Shown: one piece after another, positions 8,377 through 17,484 of the stretch
Layout: every line of letters begins with the position of its first letter
Numbering within the stretch: position 1 is the first letter of the stretch
NCBI RefSeq assembly: GCF_013391405.1
Contig: NZ_JACBFD010000010.1
Location: 1 to 33,505, forward strand
DNA: 33,505 nt
Direction of reading: 5' to 3'
From: Staphylococcus sp. GSSP0090
Lineage (GTDB): Bacteria > Bacillota > Bacilli > Staphylococcales > Staphylococcaceae
Notes under the pieces: model-generated
Told to the model about the DNA's origin: nothing
The model's input: only the letters and a program-made list of their open reading frames with translations
Databases searched by the model: none
Made by a program: the position numbers and the translations under genes

Positions 8377-8895
8377 ATGGATCAATCTATAGAAATGGTT
8401 AACCTAGATGAAGTTGAATTATTAAGCGCATTAAGTATCACTACGTTTAGGAATACATTTGAGCATGGTGAATATACTGATGAAGATTTTAACTCTTACT
8501 TTAATGAGGCGTATGCAGTCAATCAATTACTACAAGAGTTGAAAGATGACAATTCATTTACGTATTTCTATAAAGAGAAAAATGAAATTGTTGGTTATTT
8601 TAAATTAAATATCAATGAGGCTCAAACAGAAGCAAAAGGGGACGACTATCTTGAAATCCAGCGTATATACTTCTTGCCACAAGCCCAAGGTGGTGGGAGA
8701 GGCAAACAAGTTATAGAATTTGCAACAGCTAAAGCACATGAATTAAGTAAATCTAAAATATGGTTAGGTGTATGGGAACATAATGCACAGGCTTTTAATT
8801 TTTATAAAAAGCAAGGTTTGACGGTGACCGGTGAGCATCAATTTCATACAGGAAATGTTGTAGATACTGACTTGATTATGGAGAAAGATATCTGA
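8377..8895 (+). CDS. PaiA-like GNAT acetyltransferase
   Basis: This 172-residue GNAT protein resembles Bacillus subtilis PaiA (also about 172 residues), a polyamine N-acetyltransferase. Shared blocks include the N-terminal LSITTFRNTFEH, LEIQRIYFLPQAQGGGRGKQ (acetyl-CoA motif A, slightly varied as QGGGRG), KIWLGVWEHNAQAFNFYKK and TDLIMEKDI at the end. AAGGGGTG at 8361-8368 precedes the ATG by 8 bases. It may acetylate spermidine/spermine or another small amine; similarity alone supports this. It appears to be a single-gene unit. No good terminator is seen after it, and 8896-9145 holds only an A/T-rich promoter region for the next gene. Confidence 0.82.
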   Translation: MDQSIEMVNLDEVELLSALSITTFRNTFEHGEYTDEDFNSYFNEAYAVNQLLQELKDDNSFTYFYKEKNEIVGYFKLNINEAQTEAKGDDYLEIQRIYFLPQAQGGGRGKQVIEFATAKAHELSKSKIWLGVWEHNAQAFNFYKKQGLTVTGEHQFHTGNVVDTDLIMEKDI

Positions 8896-9145
8896 ATATA
8901 TGAATCGAATCGAAATGCATAGCGATTTAAACTGTTAAAGATGTGTAATTTATCTATATAAACTTAAAAATTGTTTTGATTTTGTTAAATTTATATTTTC
9001 TTTCGAATGAATTTTGATGAAAGATGTTTATTTTTGAATTTATAGTGAATAACATAATAATTCTCATCGATTCTATTGGTGGCATGATACATACTAAATT
9101 AACCTTTGGGACATGAGTATTATAATTTCTAGGAGGTTTTCGGAT

Positions 9146-9943
9146 ATGAAAAAACTATTAGCAGGGTTTTTAACTTTATCATTAGCACTTGCTGCTTGTT
9201 CAAATGGTAGTGATGATGATAGCAGTAAGAAGGATGATAGTTCAAAAGACAATCAATCTTCAGAGGATAAGTCCAAAGATTCTAAAAACGATGACAAAAA
9301 GAACAATGATTCTGATAAAGACAAAGATAACGATTCAGACTCAAACAGCGATTCAGATAGCAAATCTGATGATAGTAGTTCTAGTGATCGCGATAATGGA
9401 AACGATGGAAACAGCTCAGACAGTGCGTCAAGTTCAGATAGTTCATCAAGTAACAATGATAGCAATGCAAATAGTGATGGTGCAAATTCAAATGCTAATG
9501 GAGATAATGCATCTGGTAACAATGACAATGCGACATCTTCAGAAGGCAATAGTAATTCGAATGGTACTAATAGCAGTAGCTCCAATGAGAACGCTAATGC
9601 AAATAATGGTGCGTCAAGTGCCAATACATCACAATATGTAGCGCCATATCAAGGTCAAAACGCAGTGCCAGTAGCACAAAATATTACATCTGGTACACCT
9701 GATTCACAAGCCGCATTACAAAATTTACCTAATTTCCAAAATGCATTAGATCAAGCTACAAATGAAGTGAATAGCTTAAATGGACAATCTAATCCATACA
9801 ATGATTATGCCATTGAAGGTAGCGAAGGAAGCTATAGTTATATCTTCAGTTTCCAAAATCAAGCGCAACCTGGAACATATACAATAGCAACTGTTGATCA
9901 ACAAGGTACAGTTAGAGTAGTAGACCCTGCATATCAACAATAA
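9146..9943 (+). CDS. Surface lipoprotein with a Ser/Asp/Asn-rich linker and a small C-terminal domain
   Basis: This 265-residue protein has a lipoprotein signal with lipobox LAAC (Cys18), about 140 residues made almost wholly of Ser, Asp, Asn, Lys and later Ala/Gly, then a roughly 95-residue C-terminal domain beginning near SQYVAPYQGQN and ending at the stop. The linker resembles the Ser-Asp stalks of staphylococcal surface proteins and would carry the domain through the wall. The C-terminal domain contains GSYSYIFSFQNQ and PGTYTIATVDQQG, likely beta-rich; no known function is recognised. The ATG at 9146 follows AGGAGG at 9131-9136; an earlier in-frame start at 9113 lies upstream of that site and is rejected. 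Monocistronic, with a terminator at 9961-10004. Confidence 0.83.
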   Translation: MKKLLAGFLTLSLALAACSNGSDDDSSKKDDSSKDNQSSEDKSKDSKNDDKKNNDSDKDKDNDSDSNSDSDSKSDDSSSSDRDNGNDGNSSDSASSSDSSSSNNDSNANSDGANSNANGDNASGNNDNATSSEGNSNSNGTNSSSSNENANANNGASSANTSQYVAPYQGQNAVPVAQNITSGTPDSQAALQNLPNFQNALDQATNEVNSLNGQSNPYNDYAIEGSEGSYSYIFSFQNQAQPGTYTIATVDQQGTVRVVDPAYQQ

Positions 9944-9960
9944 TATTAAATTTTAGTTTA

Positions 9961-10004
9961 AAAAAAGTGAGCCAGTCCTTTGAGGAAGTTTGGCTCACTT
10001 TTTT
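9961..10004. terminator. Bidirectional terminator between lipoprotein and TagF-like genes
   Basis: A perfect 14-base inverted repeat (9961-9974 with 9991-10004) has A runs on the left and T runs on the right, so both strands read hairpin plus T run. The flanking genes converge here. Confidence 0.9.
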
Positions 10005-10033
10005 GTTTGCGATTTAATAAAGACAAAGATAGA

Positions 10034-11722
10034 TTATTTGGTCTTAATACATTTGTGAATGATATGAGAAATTGTTTCAAAAGCATGATTATCCTTATTT
10101 ATAAATTCAGTGTGATGCACATCTTTCATTTGATGACTGATTAAATCATTTAACAATGCTTTTGAATCACTATAACGTACAGTTGATAACGCGTGCATCA
10201 CGTCATCATATACACCACGCTCTGAGACATATTTGTCATGGTTTGGTGTGTACTGACATACCACTTTATCTATCGATAAGGCATCAAATATAATTGATGA
10301 ATAATCAGTCAATACGATATCAGATACTAGTAATAAGTCTTGCACTTCGATATGCGTAGGTGCAATGATAGCATTTTTAGGCATATAATCTGATTGATCC
10401 TCAATATGACCTTTGAATATTACATTATATTTGTTAAGTAGCCCATCACTTATAGGTAATAAATCATTTTCATCGAAATTTGAATGCCAAGTTGGAACAT
10501 ATAATAGCGTCTCTTTATCGGGATTTAATTTAAGTTCTTGTTTTATAAAAGAAATATAATGTTTATCAGATTGTTTGTCCATTAAATATCTAACTCTTGG
10601 ATAACCACAATTTAAAATATGTGTATATTGTTGTGGAAAGGCAGATTTAAAATGGTCAATAATTGGTGCACAGTCACTAACAAAATAATCTTGTTGCAAC
10701 CATTTATTATATTTACGTGCTCGATAATTATATATGTTAAGGTTTTGTGCTGGCTCCTTGCTATCTAAAAATAATTTTTTTATGGGCGTGCCGTGCCAAA
10801 GTTGAATAATAGTACCATTAGGTTTTAAATTATCCGGAATATAACTTTCCAATATAACGACTTGCGCGCTTTCTATGAGAGATTTGGCTTTAGGATCATC
10901 AGGTTTTATAAAATTGGGTCCATTGACATCATTTGTAATAAAATATATCGGGAGCTTAGAAAAATGTTTTGCAAAATGATTGAACAAATAACGAGAATTG
11001 CCTCTAAAGCCATAATCGAACCCTAAAAATACAATATGGTCTTTAATATTTGATTTATCTTTTTCATAAATATAGCTCATGTTTTGGTGTTTTTTTACAA
11101 AGTGATTTTGAATCACTTTAAATAACCAGTGCGGCATTTTAAAATGTGTGCGACTTAAACATTTGTCAGTGAAACGCATTTGTTCAGGTGCCAATATTTC
11201 TTTATGCTTAAAAGGCAAAGTGTGATTATGGGTATAAGCTAATTTATTTAAGTTGAATTTTGTCGTATTTAATGGTGTTAGATTTTTAATATTATGCCAA
11301 ATTCCCTGACTTGTTATAAATTCAGCATTAAAGTTAAAAACAACGTGACTGTCTGTCGTAACATCATCTTGCATTAAAGATATAAGCGCTAAGTCGAATA
11401 TATTATGAATATCATAGTTACTTAATATAGATTGTGTTGTTTCGATATGGTATATCACATTTGGAAAATGGTTAATATTTTCTATCCAATCATTAAATGT
11501 AATGTCGGATTTACCGAAGTAAGTGCAGTCATTCATATATCGATTGTTCACTGTATAATCCGCTACAATTGTACACGGTTTTAATGCCACTGCTTCAAGC
11601 ATGGGTTGATATATATCTATGCTGTTATTTATTAAAACGAAGTGTGTATAGTCCTCGTGTTTCGCTTTCTCCAGTTCGGATTCTAGGTGGTGAACTGTAG
11701 TAATTTCAATTTGTTTTATCAT
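10034..11722 (-). CDS. TagF-like CDP-glycerol glycerophosphotransferase-family protein
   Basis: This 562-residue protein ends in a glycerophosphotransferase domain, about residues 230-555. The domain carries LWHGTPIKK at 308-316 (conserved active-site His), NCGYPR at 371-376, YVPTW at 408-412 and LTDYSSIIFD at 471-480, all hallmarks of TagB/TagF-type enzymes that transfer glycerol phosphate or ribitol phosphate from CDP-polyols during teichoic-acid synthesis. Residues 1-200 are divergent and may be a remnant or variant N-terminal domain. No signal peptide is seen; the family acts at the inner membrane face. It stands alone, far from the usual tag/tar clusters, so it may be an accessory polymerase or modify another polymer. 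The GT4 gene at 13773 is a possible partner. Confidence 0.8.
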   Translation of the reverse strand: MIKQIEITTVHHLESELEKAKHEDYTHFVLINNSIDIYQPMLEAVALKPCTIVADYTVNNRYMNDCTYFGKSDITFNDWIENINHFPNVIYHIETTQSILSNYDIHNIFDLALISLMQDDVTTDSHVVFNFNAEFITSQGIWHNIKNLTPLNTTKFNLNKLAYTHNHTLPFKHKEILAPEQMRFTDKCLSRTHFKMPHWLFKVIQNHFVKKHQNMSYIYEKDKSNIKDHIVFLGFDYGFRGNSRYLFNHFAKHFSKLPIYFITNDVNGPNFIKPDDPKAKSLIESAQVVILESYIPDNLKPNGTIIQLWHGTPIKKLFLDSKEPAQNLNIYNYRARKYNKWLQQDYFVSDCAPIIDHFKSAFPQQYTHILNCGYPRVRYLMDKQSDKHYISFIKQELKLNPDKETLLYVPTWHSNFDENDLLPISDGLLNKYNVIFKGHIEDQSDYMPKNAIIAPTHIEVQDLLLVSDIVLTDYSSIIFDALSIDKVVCQYTPNHDKYVSERGVYDDVMHALSTVRYSDSKALLNDLISHQMKDVHHTEFINKDNHAFETISHIIHKCIKTK

Positions 11723-11910
11723 GAATATCCCTCTACTTAATAGTTAATAGTTCTATTTTACCATGTTGCGTACACGAGACAAAAGATATCTTTGAATAAC
11801 ATGCTATACAAAACAGACTATATATAAAATTTAAACTTTACAGCAATGTGAATTAAATGTAATTATATGGTATGAGTTGTAGTATTTAAAAATAATATTT
11901 TGAATTTTTA

Positions 11911-11938
11911 TTGAATTTGGCAGAAAAAATGCTATACT
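11911..11938 (+). promoter_or_regulatory. lctP promoter
   Basis: TTGAAT (11911-11916) and TATACT (11933-11938) are spaced 16 bases apart, in the 296-base gap before lctP. The Rex site follows 4 bases downstream. The rest of the gap (11723-11910) is A/T-rich with nothing recognisable. Confidence 0.7.
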
Positions 11939-11942
11939 TTAA

Positions 11943-11960
11943 TTGTGAAAAAAATCACAA
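11943..11960. promoter_or_regulatory. Rex operator over the lctP transcription start
   Basis: TTGTGAAAAAAATCACAA matches the Rex pattern TTGTGA-N6-TCACAA exactly. Rex senses the NADH/NAD+ ratio and represses fermentation and lactate genes until NADH rises. Its place just after the -10 would block transcription initiation. Confidence 0.88.
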
Positions 11961-12018
11961 TAGAAAATCGTTTTTATGCTCAATTATAAAAATATATAGA
12001 AAGTAGAAGTGAGTCAAA

Positions 12019-13620
12019 ATGTTTGTAGATACGTTTAACCCTTTTGATAACGTTCTGTTATCATCTGTTGTTGCAGCAGTACCAATTGTTCTATTTCTTT
12101 TATGCTTAACTATTTTTAAAATGAAAGGTATTTATGCATCAATTACAACGGTTGTTGTTACAGCTTTGATTGCAATCATCTTCTTTAAATTACCTGTGAA
12201 TATTGCAACAGGCGCTGCTGTAGAAGGATTTTTCCAAGGGATTATTCCTATTGGTTATATCGTAGTGATGGCAGTATTACTTTATAAAATCACTAATGAA
12301 ACAGGCCAATTCGATACGATTCAGGATAGTATATCGAGTATATCTCAAGACCAACGTATCCAATTATTATTAATTGGGTTTGCATTTAATGGATTCTTAG
12401 AAGGTGCTGCAGGATTTGGTGTACCTATTGCTATTTGTGCATTATTGCTTACACAATTAGGATTTGCACCATTACAAGCTGCAATGCTTTGTTTAATTGC
12501 GAATGCCTCAGCAGGTGCATTTGGTGCAATTGGTTTACCAGTAACAGTGATAGATACACTAGGTTTGCATGATAGTGTGACAGGTATGGCAGTTTCTGCT
12601 ATGTCTGCTTTAACGCTTGTGATTATGAATATGCTTATTCCGTTTTTATTAATATGGATCATAGATGGATTTAAAGGAATTAAAGAAACATTGCCAGCTA
12701 TTTTAGTTGTTGCTGTTACATTTACAGTATTACAAGCTATTATTACTGTATTTATAGGACCTGAATTAGCTGATATTATACCGCCTTTAGGTGCAATGAT
12801 GGTACTTGCTTTATTTTCTAAAAAGTTCCAACCAAAACATATTTTCAGAATTAATAAAGATGAAGAACCTCAAAAAATCAGCAAGCATCAGCCTAAAGAA
12901 ATTATTTATGCATGGAGTCCATTTGTCATTTTAACAGTTGTTGTTATGATTTGGAGTGCTTCCTTCTTTAAAGCACTGTTTGTTCCAGGTGGTGCGCTAG
13001 AATCGCTCGTATTCAATATTTCATTACCAGGTACTTATAATGAAATCGCTAATAAAGCAATCACATTGCCATTAAATATAATTGGACAAACAGGAACAGC
13101 TATTTTGCTCGTGATTGTTATTCCTATTTTAATGTCTAAGCATGTACATTTTAAAGATGGTGCACGTTTATTCAAGGATGCATTCAAAGAGTTATGGCTA
13201 CCAATTATCACAATTTGCTTTATTTTAGTTATTTCTAAATTAATGACTTATGCAGGTTTAAGTAATGCAGTAGGTGAGGGCATCGCGAAAACAGGAAGTG
13301 TTTTCCCACTATTATCACCAATTTTAGGTTGGATTGGTGTATTCTTAACTGGTTCAGTGACGAATAACAATACTTTATTTGCACCAATTCAAGCTGCGGT
13401 TGCAAGTAATATCGGTGCAAGCGGTGCATTACTCGTTTCGGCTAATACCGTGGGTGGCGTTGCTGCAAAATTAATTTCTCCTCAATCAATTGCTATTGCA
13501 ACAGCATCTGTACAACAAGTAGGTAAAGAATCAGAATTACTTAAAATGACACTGCGTTATAGTGTGGCATTATTGATTTTCATATGTATTTGGACTTTCT
13601 TATTAAATATATTCATATAG
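12019..13620 (+). CDS. lctP: L-lactate permease (LctP/LldP family)
   Basis: This 533-residue protein with 12-14 hydrophobic helices is a lactate:H+ symporter. Family hallmarks include GFAFNGFLEGAAGFGVPIAI around residue 116 and the C-terminal stretches LTGSVTNNNTLFAPIQ and KLISPQSIAIATASVQQ. Length matches S. aureus LctP (about 530). The ATG follows a weak AGAAGTGAG site. The promoter carries a Rex operator, so uptake or release of lactate should be tuned to redox state. The neighbouring mqo, also respiratory, lies 1.7 kb away across a GT4 gene on the opposite strand. Monocistronic, with a strong terminator. Confidence 0.93.
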   Translation: MFVDTFNPFDNVLLSSVVAAVPIVLFLLCLTIFKMKGIYASITTVVVTALIAIIFFKLPVNIATGAAVEGFFQGIIPIGYIVVMAVLLYKITNETGQFDTIQDSISSISQDQRIQLLLIGFAFNGFLEGAAGFGVPIAICALLLTQLGFAPLQAAMLCLIANASAGAFGAIGLPVTVIDTLGLHDSVTGMAVSAMSALTLVIMNMLIPFLLIWIIDGFKGIKETLPAILVVAVTFTVLQAIITVFIGPELADIIPPLGAMMVLALFSKKFQPKHIFRINKDEEPQKISKHQPKEIIYAWSPFVILTVVVMIWSASFFKALFVPGGALESLVFNISLPGTYNEIANKAITLPLNIIGQTGTAILLVIVIPILMSKHVHFKDGARLFKDAFKELWLPIITICFILVISKLMTYAGLSNAVGEGIAKTGSVFPLLSPILGWIGVFLTGSVTNNNTLFAPIQAAVASNIGASGALLVSANTVGGVAAKLISPQSIAIATASVQQVGKESELLKMTLRYSVALLIFICIWTFLLNIFI

Positions 13621-13676
13621 AAAAAATAAATATGAGCTTCAAGTGAATTATTATTTAATAAATTATTATCAAACAA

Positions 13677-13726
13677 ACGCCCGCAAAGTAGTTAGGCATA
13701 TGTCTAATTACTTTGCGGGCGTTTTT
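13677..13726 (+). terminator. Terminator after lctP
   Basis: A 19-base stem (13677-13695 with 13704-13722, one mismatch) with an 8-base loop is followed by five Ts. The GC-rich base CGCCCGC/GCGGGCG makes it very stable. Confidence 0.9.
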
Positions 13727-13772
13727 GTGTTGTGAAAGCTGAAGATCGTAGGCATGTCAGTTCACTAAGTGT

Positions 13773-14921
13773 TTAAGTATCCAACATATGTCTAAATGAT
13801 AGATAGATGGCATTTGGACCGTAATTCTCCACGGTTTGATAGCCGTTTTCGATAATGACACGATCTTTAAATTCTTGATTAATAAGTCGACGTAATTTAT
13901 TAGCTAAAGCGTCTACATTGCCATGCTCAATTAAATAACCATTCACATTATTTTGAATAATTGAGTCAGGACCAGCATTTCCGTCAAAACTTACAACGAC
14001 ACTGCCCTGATTCATTGCCTCTAATATAACCATACCAAAGCCTTCATTGCGTGAGGGAATTACGGTCAGTTCACTTTTAGCTAATTTTTCATTTAATTGC
14101 TGAGTTGCACCTTGAAGAAAAACAATATCATCTAAGTTATTGTTACGAATCAACTTAGATAAGTTTTCTTGTTCCTGACCGTCCCCATGTATATGAACCT
14201 GATAACCAAATTGTCTTATATTTTCTTGGATAAGATTAATACTGTCAATGAGTAAGTCAAAGCCTTTTTCGTATTCTAAACGGCCAGCTGCACTAATATG
14301 TTTCACTTTTTGCGCTTGTAAGCGTGGTTCATTGATGATATTTGGGACTACAAATGTGGGAATATGTATATCATCTTGGTATTTTATTTTATCAACCTCA
14401 GTTAATGTTGTTAATTTATCTAGGTTTTTATAAGCATGAATAATTTCTTGTTGGTATGCTGCGGGATGCGCATCGAAGTTCATATGTTCCATACCAACTT
14501 TTTCACATTGCTTAGGGGCGTGTTTAGCGATAAGCATATTAAAACTAGCGCGCGTACCAATTAGGACATCTGTATTCACGTGTTTAATCGCTCTAATCAT
14601 TTTCTTTTCTATATAATGTGAAAATTGATTAAGTCCTGGTTCATGTTGGGAAATATGCTTGGGTTTTAATAATGGTGTCCATTTAGCAATACGATTAAAT
14701 AATATATCTTTAAAGTTAAAAGGATGTAATTGATAGTTAATCAAGGGCTTAACTTTAATTGATGGATTGATTTTAAAATAAGGTGATGCATCCCCTTTGA
14801 AAACGGAAATAATTTCTACATGATGTCCTTTTTCAGCTAAAACATTAGCGAGTTGAGAGATCGATTTTACCGTTCCACCCATTGCATAAATATTATGCAT
14901 AAAAAAAGTGATTGATTTCAT
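13773..14921 (-). CDS. GT4-family glycosyltransferase
   Basis: This 382-residue GT-B retaining glycosyltransferase moves a sugar from a nucleotide donor to an unknown acceptor. The N-terminal half shows the acceptor-side loop AMGGTVKS (13-20) and GMEHMNFDAHP (143-153). The C-terminal half has AAGRLEYEKGFDLLI (from 211) and the EX7E motif EGFGMVILE at 293-301, which binds the donor nucleotide sugar. The ATG at 14921 follows GGAGG; an upstream in-frame start would add 13 residues ahead of that site and is rejected. It resembles poly(glycerol-phosphate) glucosyltransferases of staphylococci, so wall-polymer glycosylation near the TagF-like gene is plausible but not shown. No terminator on its strand is obvious besides the lctP hairpin, which may serve both. 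Confidence 0.83.
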   Translation of the reverse strand: MKSITFFMHNIYAMGGTVKSISQLANVLAEKGHHVEIISVFKGDASPYFKINPSIKVKPLINYQLHPFNFKDILFNRIAKWTPLLKPKHISQHEPGLNQFSHYIEKKMIRAIKHVNTDVLIGTRASFNMLIAKHAPKQCEKVGMEHMNFDAHPAAYQQEIIHAYKNLDKLTTLTEVDKIKYQDDIHIPTFVVPNIINEPRLQAQKVKHISAAGRLEYEKGFDLLIDSINLIQENIRQFGYQVHIHGDGQEQENLSKLIRNNNLDDIVFLQGATQQLNEKLAKSELTVIPSRNEGFGMVILEAMNQGSVVVSFDGNAGPDSIIQNNVNGYLIEHGNVDALANKLRRLINQEFKDRVIIENGYQTVENYGPNAIYLSFRHMLDT

Positions 14922-15313
14922 AAAAACCTCCGAACGTACTTTACTTAAATTAAAATCCATTATATCACGAAAAGTGAGGTGAATTTAGATATTTATATTG
15001 TTTATAAAAGATTGTGATAAACCATCTATACCTCGTTTTAATAAGTATAATCATCAAAATATGATATATTCTAGTTAACACTTATTAACAAAATTTGTGT
15101 AAAATTGCTGAAATCCCTTTTTTCATGCGATAATTACGTATATAATTAGAGAGGTATGAAGTGATTGTATTATTGCGTTAAATACATAAATAGCAATAAG
15201 ACGTATTTTTTATTTTTAAGTTATAGAAAACGCTTTACTTAGTTTGTGAACGTATAATAGAAGTAAAGATAACGTTTCTATTAAACACATATAAAAGGGG
15301 GACTGTATTTGTT
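14922..15313 (+). promoter_or_regulatory. mqo upstream region with candidate promoters and a cre-like site
   Basis: This 392-base gap separates divergent GT4 and mqo genes. -10-like TATAAT hexamers occur at 15141-15146 and 15253-15258; neither has a strong -35. A cre-like AAAACGCTTT core (15227-15236) covers the -35 zone of the second, giving about 11 of 14 matches to the cre consensus. CcpA repression of mqo would fit its place in malate oxidation. No gene is seen in the gap. Confidence 0.45.
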
Positions 15314-16792
15314 ATGAGTACACAACATAGCAAAACAGATGTCATCTTAATTGGTGGCGGTATCATGAGCGCAACACTAGGGACGATTTTAAAAGAACTC
15401 GCTCCTGAGAAAGAAATTAAGATGTATGAAAGGTTATCAACACCTGCAGAAGAAAGTTCGAATGCATGGAATAATGCGGGCACAGGGCATTCTGCATTAT
15501 GTGAATTAAATTATACTAGTGAAAATAAAGACGGCACAATTGATATCAAAAAAGCAGTTAAAATTAATGAACAATTTCAAGTATCCAAACAGTTTTGGAG
15601 TTATCTTGTAAAACAAGGACAACTTGATCACCCTGAAGCATTTATTAAACCAGTGCCTCATATGAGTTTTGTTCAAGGGGTTCAAAATGTAGATTTTTTA
15701 AAAAGACGTGTAGAAAGATTAAATAAAAATATTTTATTTAGTAATATGGAAATAACGGATGATAAAGATAAGATAACTGAATGGACTCCTTTAATTATGG
15801 AAGGGCGTACGTCTCACATTCCTATGGCAATGAGTTATGACAAAACAGGTACAGACGTTAACTTCAGTGCATTGACTAAAAAGTTATTTGAAAATTTAGA
15901 AGATAAAGATGTAGCATTAAATTATAATCATGAAGTAGAAGATATTAAACAGCGTAAAGACGGTGTTTGGGAAGTGAAAGTTAAAAATCTTGATACAAAC
16001 ACTGTAGAAATTGTAGAAAGCGATTTTGTATTTATCGGTGCAGGTGGGGCAAGTTTACCATTATTACAAAAAACAGGTATCAAAGAATCCAAACATATCG
16101 GTGGATTCCCGGTTAGTGGACTGTTCTTAGTCTGTCGCGATGAAGCGATTACAAAAAAACATTTGGCTAAAGTATACGGTAAAGCACCAGTTGGCGCACC
16201 ACCGATGTCTGTACCACATTTAGATACACGCTATATAGATGGTAAACGTACTATTTTATTCGGACCTTTTGCTGGTTTTTCACCTAAGTTTTTAAAAACA
16301 GGTTCAAATATGGACTTAATCAAGTCCGTTAAACCGAATAACTTGATTACCATGTTATCTGCGGGAATCAAAGAGATGAATTTAACGAAATACCTCATTT
16401 CACAACTTACATTATCAAATGAAGAACGTATGGAAGATTTACGTCAGTTTGTGCCTAATGCTAAGAGTGAGGATTGGGAAGTTGTAGTCGCAGGTCAAAG
16501 AGTTCAAGTAATCAAAGATACGGATCAAGGCAAGGGAACACTACAATTTGGCACAGAAGTCATTACTTCTGAAGATGGCTCATTGTCTGCATTACTTGGT
16601 GCTTCACCGGGTGCTTCTACTGCGGTGGATATTATGCTAGATTTATTGAAACGTTGTTATAAAGACGAATTTGAAGATTGGGAAGAGAAAATCAAAGAAA
16701 TGGTGCCTTCTTTCGGTATGAAACTATCTGAGAATGAAGCGCTCTATACTCAATTAAACAAAGAGATTACTAAGTATCTTAAAATAAACTAG
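15314..16792 (+). CDS. mqo: Malate:quinone oxidoreductase
   Basis: This 492-residue peripheral membrane flavoenzyme oxidises L-malate to oxaloacetate and passes electrons to menaquinone, a TCA-cycle step independent of NAD. The FAD-binding [15 protein letters not shown] is at about residues 9-23, followed by the family segments [20 protein letters not shown] and [18 protein letters not shown], and [12 protein letters not shown] and [16 protein letters not shown] near the C-terminus. Length equals that of S. aureus Mqo. A GGGGGA site lies 12 bases before the ATG, slightly far but no better start was found. Monocistronic; the hairpin at 16898-16935 can terminate it. Regulation by a cre-like site is possible. 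Confidence 0.95.
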   Translation: MSTQHSKTDVILIGGGIMSATLGTILKELAPEKEIKMYERLSTPAEESSNAWNNAGTGHSALCELNYTSENKDGTIDIKKAVKINEQFQVSKQFWSYLVKQGQLDHPEAFIKPVPHMSFVQGVQNVDFLKRRVERLNKNILFSNMEITDDKDKITEWTPLIMEGRTSHIPMAMSYDKTGTDVNFSALTKKLFENLEDKDVALNYNHEVEDIKQRKDGVWEVKVKNLDTNTVEIVESDFVFIGAGGASLPLLQKTGIKESKHIGGFPVSGLFLVCRDEAITKKHLAKVYGKAPVGAPPMSVPHLDTRYIDGKRTILFGPFAGFSPKFLKTGSNMDLIKSVKPNNLITMLSAGIKEMNLTKYLISQLTLSNEERMEDLRQFVPNAKSEDWEVVVAGQRVQVIKDTDQGKGTLQFGTEVITSEDGSLSALLGASPGASTAVDIMLDLLKRCYKDEFEDWEEKIKEMVPSFGMKLSENEALYTQLNKEITKYLKIN

Positions 16793-16897
16793 ATGTGCTA
16801 AGTGTTCAGTATATTTAATAACTATGCAATAAGATTATGAAATAGCACTTGCGTGTGGTATATCTATCGTTCATGTTAAAAATATATCTCGGCTTAG

Positions 16898-16935
16898 ACT
16901 GCCAACAAAGTCTCCGACTTTGTTAGCAGTTTTTT
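16898..16935 (+). terminator. Dispersed hairpin terminator, copy 1
   Basis: ACTGCCAACAAAGTC (16898-16912), loop TCC, then GACTTTGTTAGCAGT (16916-16930) and a T run. Fourteen of 15 pairs match, one being G-T type. Nearly the same hairpin occurs at 29764-29802. It probably ends mqo transcription. Confidence 0.8.
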
Positions 16936-17010
16936 ATGCACGCTTTCCGCGGGCACTGCCTTAGCCTGTAGTCTTCGGCTAGTGCTATTCCTGTAGGAGT
17001 CGGCATAAAT
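16936..17010. repeat. GC-rich repeat-like element, possible mobile-element remnant
   Basis: The stretch contains CGCTTTCCGCGGGC (16941-16954), then internal inverted repeats (GCACT...AGTGC and AGCC...GGCT), a duplicated CCTGTAG and GTAGGAGTCGGC. It is clearly more GC-rich than its surroundings. The pattern resembles non-coding sequence I associate with IS1182-like elements in firmicutes, recalled without a search. No transposase frame is present. Confidence 0.45.
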
Positions 17011-17368
17011 CGCTGCTAATATGACACAACTCAAACCAATGATTGAATAATTAAAGGAAAGACAAAAATGGCCTTTTACATTAACAATTGATTCAGGATA
17101 ACAAGCACCCTTTAATGCATACTTTTTACTTGAAAAAGCAATTGGACTAGCAACGCTATATATGAGACTTAAAAAAGCATCTGTTATTTTAGAACAAACG
17201 ATTTTACCATGAACATGATGATACATCATTACATAAAATAACAATGTCTCCAAGACACAGATGTTATGTATCAGCTACCGCAATATGTTGAGACTACCTG
17301 CTATTAAGTAAATGGACTGATACTGGTCTGAAAGAGTACTACTATTTTAAAAAATTGTAAATTGAAAA
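17011..17368. other. Gene-poor stretch between mqo and hssS
   Basis: Nothing here can be supported as a gene. A minus-strand frame (16894-17253) begins at a TTG with no ribosome site, and its C-terminal part is simply the repeat element and hairpin read as protein. The sequence may be a decayed gene or mobile element; its parent was not recognised. Confidence 0.5.
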
Positions 17369-17405
17369 TAGACAAACCCTTCATTTTAATTGAAGGGTTT
17401 GTCTA
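17369..17405. terminator. Hairpin downstream of hssS
   Basis: A perfect 15-base stem (17369-17383 with 17391-17405) and 7-base loop lies 80 bases past the hssS stop. The minus strand continues TATTTTC, an interrupted T run. A second hairpin (AGCCGATACAT with ATGTCTCGGCT, about 17413-17440) lies between them. Confidence 0.65.
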
Positions 17406-17484
17406 CATTCTGAGCCGATACATATTTTAATGTCTCGGCTTTATTTGTTGTATGAGCTTAAATGAATAGGAAGATGATACAAAA

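Noticed and set aside
9189..9641. Overlapping frames on both strands in the Ser/Asp-rich lipoprotein gene
   Set aside because: Low-complexity sequence leaves all frames open; only the frame with a lipoprotein signal and ribosome site is credible.
16894..17253. Minus-strand frame of 119 codons between mqo and hssS
   Set aside because: It starts at a TTG with no ribosome site, and its last 30 or so residues are the GC-rich repeat and hairpin read as protein. No family recognised.
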